From positions 1,168,501-1,232,500 of the forward strand of contig NC_020911.1 in assembly GCF_000155675.2 (NCBI RefSeq): a stretch of DNA of 64,000 bases, given 5' to 3'. Origin of the DNA: Octadecabacter antarcticus 307. GTDB lineage: Bacteria; Pseudomonadota; Alphaproteobacteria; Rhodobacterales; Rhodobacteraceae. Below are positions 57,440 to 64,000 of this stretch, one piece after another. A model generated the notes under the pieces. It saw nothing but the letters and a program-made list of their open reading frames with translations, searched no databases and was not told the DNA's origin. A program made the translations under genes and the position numbers. Numbering within the stretch: position 1 is the first letter of the stretch; each line of letters opens with the position of its first letter.

Positions 57440-57726
57440 ATGAGGACCGCCGCTACATAACGACGCGACAAGACATCGAAAACTTGATCCACAGGGTCGC
57501 GCTGCGTGACCGCAGTGCGTTTGAGTCGCCTTATTCCGCAACCTCGGCGAAACTATTCGGCATCATCCTGCGTGTCATGAGAGACCGTGCTGAAGCCGCG
57601 GGCGGTGCCTACTTGGACGGGGACACCTGCGGCGACTTCGCGGTGCGTTTTGACGTTGCGCTAAATACAACGCGAACCTGGCTGCGCCGCAGCCTGATAA
57701 GTTTGAAAGACCGTTTGAGCAAATGA
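57440..57726 (+). pseudogene. ECF sigma factor gene with large internal deletion
   Basis: The frame has the region 2 beginning of an ECF (SigK-like) sigma factor, DIENLIHRVALRDRSAFESP and YSATSAKLFGIILRVMRDRAEA, then jumps directly to region 4, GGAYLDGDTCGDFAVRFDVA followed by TRTWLRRSLISLKDRLS. Complete relatives are about 170-190 residues; here only about 95 remain, lacking sigma 2.3-2.4 and the linker. The stop overlaps the ATG of the next frame, as expected of a sigma/anti-sigma pair. No proper start codon is visible. The product could not bind a -10 element. Confidence 0.65.
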
Positions 57727-57932
57727 GCGATGAGAGCATCATACTAAGGCACGACATTCCGCGCGACGATGTGCTCGCTGCGGAACTGAGTCTCGGGCTG
57801 CTCACAGGGGATGAGTTGGCGCAGGCCACACGCCGCGCGCGCATCGATCAGACATTTGCGGGTCTGGTGGAAGATTGGGATATCCATTTCAGTATTCTGA
57901 CAAACGACACAGCACCTGCCCGAAGTCATTGA
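57723..57932 (+). pseudogene. Anti-sigma factor, N-terminal fragment
   Basis: Codes for 69 residues, MSDESIILRHDIPRDDVLAA then ELSLGLLTGDELAQATRRAR and LVEDWDIHFSIL, the cytoplasmic start of an RskA-type anti-sigma factor with its AxxxLGLL helix. Full proteins are about 230 residues with a membrane helix; here a stop follows soon after NDTAPA. ATGA overlap with the sigma remnant supports the pairing. Both genes appear to have decayed together. Confidence 0.6.
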
Positions 57933-58099
57933 AGGGCTTGAGTTCAAAGACGGGATCAAGCACCTTTGCAACTCCGCCTAATCAGACCGTCACCAACTTT
58001 TGGACATAACTCGTTCGTAGTTTGGAAAAGTCATAATGTTGTCATCCGAAACGCGCGTCGATAGGCTATAGGCCTATAAGATGATGTGGGACATTGACG
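57933..58099. other. Spacer with no recognisable gene
   Basis: About 165 bases between the anti-sigma remnant and the glycosyltransferase gene. Nothing supportable is seen beyond probable promoter sequence for the latter. Confidence 0.4.
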
Positions 58100-59347
58100 A
58101 TGAAGCTGCTTTTTGTTCATCCTGTCTTTGCCGGTCAGTTTCATCGGCCAATCTGCTACCTGCGAGCGAACCATCCCGAATACGAAATCACTTTTCTGTC
58201 GAGCAGCGAACACCAATCGGGCAAAAAGCGAATGCTCGGCGAAACAGCCCTTAAGATCGACGGTGTCATGCATCAGTATTTCAAATTCCAGACGGGACTG
58301 AAACACAAGGGTGCCGCTTCAGTGCAGCGTTTCGCTGATGAGATTTTTCAAGGCAAGGCTGTCAATGATTCTTGTAACGGTCTGAAGTCTAAGGGATATC
58401 AGCCAGACGTTATCATTTGCCATGGCCGCTGGGGCGCAGGTCTTTTCCTAAAGGATGTCTATCCCGACGTTCCCCTTTTGCTATATTCGGAATTTTTTTC
58501 GACGGCCGCAAATGCCCGACTCTGCAATCCCTCCCAAGACACTTTACCTCATGAGACCGCATTATTCTATCGGCTGGCGAATGCGACTAACTTGATTTCA
58601 CTTGATGCTGCTGATCACGTCATCACGCCAACGCAGTATCAAAAACAAAGCCACCCGACTGAATTTCAGAGTAAGATTTCAGTGATTTTTGATGGGGTCG
58701 ATGCGGGCGTTGTGCGTCCAGGCGATGTGCAACAGCTCAAAGTTGGAGATCACAACTTGACCTTGAAGGACGAAATCGTGACATATGTCACCCGAAATTT
58801 TGAGCCGTATCGCGGTTTTGAAACTTTCATCAAAGTGATGGAGATTGTTCAACGTCAACGATCGAGGGCCCATATATTGGTCGTCGGTGGGACCGGTGGA
58901 AAGGGCTATGGCTTTGCAGAAGCCGGTGAGGACTATCTCAAACATGTGTTGGACAATGCGTCCCTCGATCAATCACGCCTGCATTTCATGGGGCCACTGA
59001 GCTATGATGCTTATCTGGAGATGCTGCGTTTTTCTCAGGTTCATGTCTATCTGACTGTGCCTTTTGTGCTGTCATGGTCATTGATCGAAGCGATGTCTGT
59101 GGGCTGCGCAATTGTCGGATCACGTACGCCACCAGTTGAAGAAGTGATTTTTAATCTCAAAACTGGACTGCTGGCTGATTTTTATTCCCCAGATCAGGTA
59201 GCAACTCAAGTCCTGACGTTGCTTGACGATCCGGTGCAACAACGACGTTTAGGTGACGCTGCGCGACAGCGAATCATAGATGACTTTTCAATTGAAGTAG
59301 TTGGGCCTCGTTTTGTCTCGCTGCTCAATCACCTGAAGGGACAGTAA
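58100..59347 (+). CDS. Family 4-like glycosyltransferase
   Basis: GT-B fold glycosyltransferase of 415 residues. The ATG at 58100 (MKLLFVHPVFAGQFHRPICY) is preferred to the TTG at 58094. The N-terminal acceptor half includes ICHGRWGAGLFLKDVYPDVP; the C-terminal donor half has VTRNFEPYRGFETFIKVMEI and LSWSLIEAMSVGCAIVGSRT then PPVEEVI, the GT4 ExxxxxxxE-type site. Base composition and codon choice look more A/T-rich than neighbours, and it sits between decayed genes and an IS end, so it may have been acquired. No other polysaccharide genes are adjacent, and acceptor is unknown. Confidence 0.85.
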   Translation: MKLLFVHPVFAGQFHRPICYLRANHPEYEITFLSSSEHQSGKKRMLGETALKIDGVMHQYFKFQTGLKHKGAASVQRFADEIFQGKAVNDSCNGLKSKGYQPDVIICHGRWGAGLFLKDVYPDVPLLLYSEFFSTAANARLCNPSQDTLPHETALFYRLANATNLISLDAADHVITPTQYQKQSHPTEFQSKISVIFDGVDAGVVRPGDVQQLKVGDHNLTLKDEIVTYVTRNFEPYRGFETFIKVMEIVQRQRSRAHILVVGGTGGKGYGFAEAGEDYLKHVLDNASLDQSRLHFMGPLSYDAYLEMLRFSQVHVYLTVPFVLSWSLIEAMSVGCAIVGSRTPPVEEVIFNLKTGLLADFYSPDQVATQVLTLLDDPVQQRRLGDAARQRIIDDFSIEVVGPRFVSLLNHLKGQ

Positions 59348-59386
59348 CGCCCCTGTCATGACACCACTTATTTACCCTTGGCATTG

Positions 59387-59448
59387 GCTTTGTTGCACAA
59401 ATCGGCTGAGTGGATTCTTATATTGAATCCAGCGTGGTCACTGGCGAT
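59387..59448. mobile_element. IS5-type end remnant
   Basis: Begins GGCTTTGTTGCACAAATCGG, a typical end of IS5/IS903-type elements, and continues for about 60 bases that look like subterminal sequence, but no transposase follows. It marks a former insertion just downstream of the glycosyltransferase gene. Confidence 0.6.
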
Positions 59449-59917
59449 CATAAGCAGCTGGACACTTCGTCCAGACGCCAGATCCCCACTGTGACGCTAC
59501 GGCAGCCATTTGGGACATATCTTTGATGATGGCCCAACCCCCACAGGCCTGCGCCATTGTTTGAACGGTGTCAGCTTGGTGTTCCGCGCGGCCTAACGCC
59601 CCCCCCCGGCACAAAATCAGCACGGGTGGTGATTGCCTGTGCCGGATATCCTTCTATCAGGACATCTGAGATGAGGGATTTTTCGGCTTTTGCAGGGCGT
59701 TGTTATGATCGCTCTGGCGTTCGGTATCGCTGGCGTTGGTTTGCCGCGGGACCTTCTGTATAGAGTTCGGCCCCCATTGTGCATTTTGACAGTCTTTGGC
59801 GCCACCCGACGTCGACTGTCGACTGACACGAAACAAACCTTTTCCCCTAGGCGAACCCGATGCCATATGCCCGCCCCAAAGTCCCCGCATATCGATCTGA
59901 AATCAATCGGAGGTTCT
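59449..59917. other. Gene-poor stretch after IS end
   Basis: About 470 bases. A short minus-strand frame (59438-59623) encodes [20 protein letters not shown] and [20 protein letters not shown], which reads protein-like but matches nothing I recognise and may be the tail of a lost gene. A frame on the plus strand from 59690 joins the next gene but is judged an artefact of a late start. Confidence 0.4.
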
Positions 59918-60451
59918 ATGCGACCATCACTGCGCAAATATTTTGGATTAACAGAGGGTGAACGCGCGCGCGTGTTGGCGTTTGCGCTGGTCGGCACGTG
60001 TAGTGCGACGCTTGGGTACCTTGCGGTTCTGCATCTGGACAGCGATTCGTCCTTTGATGGCCTTAGCTGGTATCAGACTTGGCTTGTCGTCGCATCAGGG
60101 CTTGGCGGGATGATCGCGCTGTTCTTGTCTGGCGATCGGATGGGGCAGCCGGGATCTGCGGGTGCTACGCGCGCGGTGGCGGGCGCGCTGTGGGTCACGT
60201 TCATCGGCGCATTGATCGGTGGGACATTGGGCCTGCCGCTTTACGGCACAATGTTCGGCCCGTTTATTGTGGTCGTGACCCTGATGGCGGCACCGCTGCT
60301 GGCGATGTTATGGGCTGTTAACCTTTTCGGCACCCACATTCTGATGGGCATCTATCAAAGCGAACGCGATACCATCTTCACGCCCTCGCGGATGAACCCA
60401 CCAGACCACCCTGACAGCAAAAGCCTGCGACTTCAGGAGCGTTTAACCTAA
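59918..60451 (+). CDS. Conserved-type membrane protein, four helices
   Basis: Inner-membrane protein of 177 residues. The ATG at 59918 has GGAGG about six bases upstream and begins MRPSLRKYFGLTEGERARVL; the frame is open further back to 59690 but that part is not protein-like. Four hydrophobic segments (ALVGTCSATLGYLAVL, WLVVASGLGGMIALFL, LWVTFIGALIGGTLGL, FIVVVTLMAAPLLAMLWAV) are followed by a cytoplasmic tail. No family recognised. It is convergent with the J-domain gene, which ends one base beyond its stop. Confidence 0.7.
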   Translation: MRPSLRKYFGLTEGERARVLAFALVGTCSATLGYLAVLHLDSDSSFDGLSWYQTWLVVASGLGGMIALFLSGDRMGQPGSAGATRAVAGALWVTFIGALIGGTLGLPLYGTMFGPFIVVVTLMAAPLLAMLWAVNLFGTHILMGIYQSERDTIFTPSRMNPPDHPDSKSLRLQERLT

Positions 60452-60452
60452 A

Positions 60453-61085
60453 TCAAGTTCTGAAATGGCGGCTGGTTTTGATCTGCTCCCACGCCCAAAC
60501 AACTTCGGCCAATTGTTCTTCTTGTGAACGATCACCGCCGTTCATGTCTGGGTGCAAGACTTTGATCAGCTTTTTGTAAGCTTTGCGGATTTCAGGCTTG
60601 GCCCAGTGATCCTTGGCTTCCAGAATATCAATGGCTTTGCGTTCTGTTGCCGGCAGCTTGCGCGTCGATCCGGTGATGGATTTGCCCGGATTCTGCGTCG
60701 CATTCACCCCGAGCACCTGATGGGGATCATCCACACCCAACCGCGCCCAAGCGCGCTGTTCATCTGACTTTTTCATCGACGACGTTTTACGTTCCCAAAC
60801 AAGATCTTTGGTTCGCTGGGCGTTAATTTCGGCCTCTGTGGTGCCATCAAAAAAATTCCAACCAAGATTGTATTCGCGCACGTGATCTTTGCAGAACCAG
60901 TAAAAATCATCGAGCACGTCAGGGTTTTTGGGCGCACGGTATTTGCCCGCCTCCTGACAGTCGGGTTTTTCACACACACGGTTTGATGTCTCGGATGCGC
61001 CGGACATGCCACGCCGCCCGCGTGGATTCTTTTTTTTGCTTGCCGAAACCGACATATTAAACCCAAAGGGATCATCTTTAGACAT
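60453..61085 (-). CDS. J-domain protein (DnaJ-like)
   Basis: Protein of 210 residues with a C-terminal J domain (about 150-208) reading IRKAYKKLIKVLHPDMNGGD, which has the essential HPD tripeptide for stimulating Hsp70. The N-terminal part includes two cysteines in CEKPDCQEAGKYRAPKNPD and a conserved WFCKDHVREYN segment, possibly a small metal-binding element. No glycine/phenylalanine or zinc-finger domain of true DnaJ. It is divergent from bolA, a neighbourhood common in alphaproteobacteria. Confidence 0.9.
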   Translation of the reverse strand: MSKDDPFGFNMSVSASKKKNPRGRRGMSGASETSNRVCEKPDCQEAGKYRAPKNPDVLDDFYWFCKDHVREYNLGWNFFDGTTEAEINAQRTKDLVWERKTSSMKKSDEQRAWARLGVDDPHQVLGVNATQNPGKSITGSTRKLPATERKAIDILEAKDHWAKPEIRKAYKKLIKVLHPDMNGGDRSQEEQLAEVVWAWEQIKTSRHFRT

Positions 61086-61159
61086 GGCTACACCTTTCCG
61101 ACTCGGACATTAGATCATAGAAGATATGTGCGAGGATTGAAGGGGCAGAGGAGATAATA

Positions 61160-61414
61160 ATGGGTTTAGACACCGAAATTCGCACTGCTTTGGACGTGGC
61201 ATTTGCGCCCACGTCGCTGGCGGTCATCAATGAAAGCCACAAACACGCTGGTCACGCAGGTGATGACGGGTCCGGTCAAAGCCATTGGCGGGTCGAAATT
61301 GTGTCTATTTCATTTGCTGGTCAGTCGCGCATTGCCAAACATCGCGCGGTTCACACAGCGCTTGGGCCGAATATCATCGGACGCATCCACGCCCTGTCGC
61401 TGCAGATTTCTTAA
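61160..61414 (+). CDS. BolA-family protein
   Basis: Small protein of 84 residues with the class II KH-like fold. The BolA block is clear: LAVINESHKHAGHAG followed by SHWRVEIVSISFAGQSRIAK and HRAVHTALGPNIIGRIHALS. Conserved histidines (SHKHAGH, HRAVH) are the ligands shared with monothiol glutaredoxins in [2Fe-2S] complexes, so it probably acts in iron or redox sensing. Starts with MGLDTEIRTALDVAF. Divergent from the J-domain gene. Confidence 0.93.
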   Translation: MGLDTEIRTALDVAFAPTSLAVINESHKHAGHAGDDGSGQSHWRVEIVSISFAGQSRIAKHRAVHTALGPNIIGRIHALSLQIS

Positions 61415-61423
61415 ACGGCGCTG

Positions 61424-61969
61424 TTATTCAGCCTTCAAATGGCTATCGTCGTCCTTCGGTGACTGTGCTCCTGTACGACGTTTGTCCCACGGGAATGCGA
61501 ACGGGGCTTTAAGGGTTTCGCTCACGCGGTCGTCTGCGGCCAGTGCAGGCTGCGGGTCATCCATCGCTGTGGGTGATTGCGCGGTTTTGCCAGTCGAATT
61601 TTCAGGTGTTGGTTGATCGGACGGTGCTGGTGCTGCGTCATCTTCAATGTCTGTCTTGGCCGCGGCTGGGTCTTCAAGAACCAATGCTTGATCTTCAATC
61701 AATGCAGCAACTTTAGGCGCCTCCGCGTGCTGAAGTTCTAAAGCGCGGCGAAAGACTAACATGTTCTGAAACGACGTCGATTTTTTGGTCAAACCGAACC
61801 GTTCTTCAACGGGCAGGGTGTCCGTGCGCTGGTATTCCCAGCCTTGCGCCCCGAGATCATTCATCACCAACTGTAGCGCATTGGCGAAGCGCGCAGGCGT
61901 GCCCTTGATGCCCTTAGCCTTAAGTCCGCGCATCGGCGCAGGCACAACTTTATATTCAAAACCTGTCAT
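61424..61969 (-). CDS. DUF4177-type protein with long acidic tail
   Basis: Protein of 181 residues; the ATG at 61969 starts MTGFEYKVVPAPMRGLKAKG, the typical DUF4177 opening, and the frame to 62002 adds 11 residues. The domain ends with LGAQGWEYQRTDTLPVEERF and SFQNMLVFRR at about residue 80. The rest, roughly 100 residues rich in A, P, D and E, looks disordered. Function unknown. Convergent with bolA by 9 bases. Confidence 0.8.
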   Translation of the reverse strand: MTGFEYKVVPAPMRGLKAKGIKGTPARFANALQLVMNDLGAQGWEYQRTDTLPVEERFGLTKKSTSFQNMLVFRRALELQHAEAPKVAALIEDQALVLEDPAAAKTDIEDDAAPAPSDQPTPENSTGKTAQSPTAMDDPQPALAADDRVSETLKAPFAFPWDKRRTGAQSPKDDDSHLKAE

Positions 61970-62118
61970 AACGTCCCTCAGCAGCGCAATATCTGTATTC
62001 ACCAGTTCGTATCAAGAATGCCCTGCAACGCGAAGACAACAAGGATTTTTTCAAACACCATCTGCGGTGGGGAACGCAGCTGCGCGCCCCCATATCTACG
62101 TTACCTATACGGCAATCA

Positions 62119-63627
62119 TTATTTGAGCTTTTCAGATATCAGCTTGTTGACTGCGCCAGGATTGGCCTTGCCACCCGTGGCTTTCATCACCTGACCAACA
62201 AACCAGCCTGCAAGTTTCGGGTTCTCTTTTGCCTTGGCAACTTGGTCGGGATTGGCGGCGATGATTGCATCGACTGCCGCCTCAATCGCGCCGGTGTCTG
62301 TGACCTGTTCCATGCCTTCAGTCTTCACGATCTCAATCGGATCACGGTCTGATGTATAGGCAATTTCGAAAACGTCTTTGGCGATCTTGCCACTGATTTT
62401 GTCTGATTTGATCAAGGCTACGATCTGACCCAATCGGGTTGCAGAAATAGGGCTGTCGGAAATATCTTTATCGTCTTTTTTGAGACGGCCAAACAACTCG
62501 TTGATCACCCAGTTTGCCGCCAGTTTGCCGTCATTGCCCTGCGCCACGGATTCAAAGAAGCCCGCGTTATCGACGTCAGCAGTCAAAACACTGGCGTCAT
62601 AATCTGACAGTCCAAAGTCTTTAATGAACCGCGCCTTTTTGGCGTCTGGCAGCTCGGGCAGGGACGCGGCAATATCATCGACCCAGGCCTGTTCAATTTC
62701 AAGCGGCAACAGATCGGGGTCGGGGAAATAGCGATAATCATGCGCTTCTTCCTTGGATCGCATTGATCGTGTTTCGTTCTTGTCGGCATCATACAGCCGC
62801 GTTTCCTGAACGATCTTGCCACCGTCTTCTATGATCGCAATTTGACGGCGTGCCTCAAAATCAATTGCCAGTTGGATGAACCGCATGGAGTTCATGTTCT
62901 TGATCTCACATCGGGTGCCAAGATCACCAAAATCGCCAGAGGCTTGGAATTTTTCGTAGTCACCGGGGCGGCAGACAGAGACGTTTACATCCGCACGCAA
63001 GTTGCCGTTTTGCATATTGCCGTCGCAGGTGCCGAGGTAGCGCAAGATCTGGCGCAGCTTCACGACATAGGCGGCGGCTTCTTCGGGGCCACGGATGTCT
63101 GGAAAACTGACGATTTCCATCAAGGCGACGCCTGTGCGGTTCAGGTCCACAAATGACATCGCGGGGTCCATATCATGGATAGATTTACCCGCGTCTTGTT
63201 CCAGATGGATGCGTTCGATGCGCACGTTTCGCGCGGTGCCGTCGTTCATTTCTACCAGTACTTCGCCGGTGCCGACGATGGGGTGGTACAACTGCGAAAT
63301 TTGGTAGCCCTGCGGCAAATCAGGATAAAAGTAGTTTTTGCGGTCAAACGCGCTGTTTAGATTGATTTGCGCCTTTAGGCCAAGGCCAGTTTTCACCGCG
63401 TAGGCCACACATTCTTCGTTGATCACTGGCAACATGCCCGGCATGCCCGCGTCGACGAAGGCGACGTTGCTGTTGGGTTCTGCGCCGAACTGCGTTGAAG
63501 CGCTGGAAAATAATTTGGCTTTCGTTGCGACCTGCGCGTGGACTTCCAGACCGATCACGAGTTCCCAATCGCCGGTGGCTCCGGCAATGGTTTTCACTTT
63601 TGGGGTCTCATAGGTGAGGTCAAGCAT
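62119..63627 (-). CDS. gatB: Aspartyl/glutamyl-tRNA amidotransferase subunit B
   Basis: Subunit of GatCAB, which converts Glu-tRNA(Gln) and Asp-tRNA(Asn) to the amidated forms. The 502 residues are full length: [40 protein letters not shown] and the kinase site [19 protein letters not shown], a helical domain with [20 protein letters not shown], and a C-terminal YqeY-like tail ending [18 protein letters not shown]. No gatA or gatC adjoins it here, so the subunits are dispersed. Confidence 0.96.
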   Translation of the reverse strand: MLDLTYETPKVKTIAGATGDWELVIGLEVHAQVATKAKLFSSASTQFGAEPNSNVAFVDAGMPGMLPVINEECVAYAVKTGLGLKAQINLNSAFDRKNYFYPDLPQGYQISQLYHPIVGTGEVLVEMNDGTARNVRIERIHLEQDAGKSIHDMDPAMSFVDLNRTGVALMEIVSFPDIRGPEEAAAYVVKLRQILRYLGTCDGNMQNGNLRADVNVSVCRPGDYEKFQASGDFGDLGTRCEIKNMNSMRFIQLAIDFEARRQIAIIEDGGKIVQETRLYDADKNETRSMRSKEEAHDYRYFPDPDLLPLEIEQAWVDDIAASLPELPDAKKARFIKDFGLSDYDASVLTADVDNAGFFESVAQGNDGKLAANWVINELFGRLKKDDKDISDSPISATRLGQIVALIKSDKISGKIAKDVFEIAYTSDRDPIEIVKTEGMEQVTDTGAIEAAVDAIIAANPDQVAKAKENPKLAGWFVGQVMKATGGKANPGAVNKLISEKLK

Positions 63628-63824
63628 ATCGCGCTCCGCATCTGGATGTTTTGTCAGTCTTTGTGCTTGAATAGGCGCTCAAGGGCCCAGCTTCAAGATG
63701 GCTTGCAGCGGCGGCGTAGCGGTTCGGGTTTGCTCGCACACAATATCTGGTGTGGCATGGCGAAAAAGAGCTCGCAGCGCCGCAACATTGCACAGATTTG
63801 TTGCAATAATCGAACCACCGCGCA

Positions 63825-64000
63825 ATGGTTCGGGCGATGTTTGTTATCAGAGCTCTCCTGGGGGGGATTCTTGCGATCATTATGGGGACCTCCGCGCTGG
63901 CCGAATGGCCTGTGGGCGGACCCGAGACGCAGACACGCCCCCTAAGCCGTCATGACGCGGCACAAGTACGCACAGAAAGTGCGCGCGCGGTGTTGGCGGC
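63825..64000 (+). CDS. Secreted protein, 5' part (runs off window)
   Basis: The frame is open from an ATG at 63825 (or 63837) to the window end. It begins with a signal peptide: MVRAMFVIRALLGGILAIIM then GTSALAEW, with cleavage predicted after ALA. About 34 residues of a mature region follow (PVGGPETQTRPLSRHDAAQV), too few to recognise a family. Divergent from gatB, with 197 bases between starts. Confidence 0.5.
   Translation, partial: MVRAMFVIRALLGGILAIIMGTSALAEWPVGGPETQTRPLSRHDAAQVRTESARAVLA

Noticed and set aside
57934..58030. Possible transposase C-terminal relic after the anti-sigma fragment
   Set aside because: A vague resemblance to transposase endings could not be supported by any defined motif.
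59690..59917. Upstream extension of the four-helix membrane protein
   Set aside because: The added 76 residues are basic and not protein-like, while the ATG at 59918 has a strong GGAGG site.

Overview
The window reads as a chromosomal segment of an alphaproteobacterium of the Rhodobacteraceae (Roseobacter group). The reasons are the gene set and order (a long dcw cluster carrying DUF2484 genes, the CobS/CobT pair, the J-domain/BolA neighbourhood), a DUF1127 gene followed by CCTCCTCCC-loop hairpins as in Rhodobacter CcsR loci, a terminated leader ahead of mraZ like the Rhodobacter UpsM RNA, and short palindromic repeats. The genus cannot be fixed from sequence reading alone.

Left part (1-20460). 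The 3' part of proS is followed by lolC/E and lolD (lipoprotein release) and an Ldh_2-family dehydrogenase in one overlapping operon. Then come small secreted or lipid-anchored proteins, a scar of dead mobile DNA (IS5-type transposase remnant carrying three palindromic mini-insertions, plus an IS21-like end), tRNA-Gly(GCC), a decayed MAPEG gene, a coupled metallophosphoesterase/VOC/quinone-oxidoreductase operon, pyruvate carboxylase, a UvrD/PcrA helicase, a DUF6157 pseudogene, a LysE exporter divergent from its likely Lrp regulator, the DUF1127 gene with six CcsR-like hairpins, Mrp and a GNAT acetyltransferase.

Centre (20460-48909). This is an almost complete division and cell-wall cluster: mraZ leader, mraZ, rsmH, ftsL, ftsI, murE, murF, mraY, murD, ftsW, murG, murC, two DUF2484 genes, murB, ddl, ftsQ, ftsA, ftsZ, then lpxC, bamD and recN. 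Together they make UDP-MurNAc-pentapeptide and lipid II, polymerise it at the divisome, and support outer-membrane biogenesis. Two islets break the cluster: a STAS-like gene plus a frameshifted TPR gene between mraY and murD, and rsmJ plus a YhiN-type flavoprotein on the opposite strand between murD and ftsW.

Right part (48910-64000). It holds a GlcD-type FAD oxidase, a ClC channel, a DUF427 protein, an aminopeptidase P, cobaltochelatase CobT and CobS, relics of an ECF sigma/anti-sigma pair, a glycosyltransferase that looks imported, an IS-end remnant, a membrane protein, the J-domain protein and BolA pair, a DUF4177 protein, gatB and the start of a secreted protein.

The least ordinary content is in the non-coding and decayed parts: the six-module CcsR-like array with a recent 42-bp duplication, the palindromic mini-elements inserted in the IS5 remnant, the mraZ leader RNA, and the A-tract frameshift in the TPR gene.
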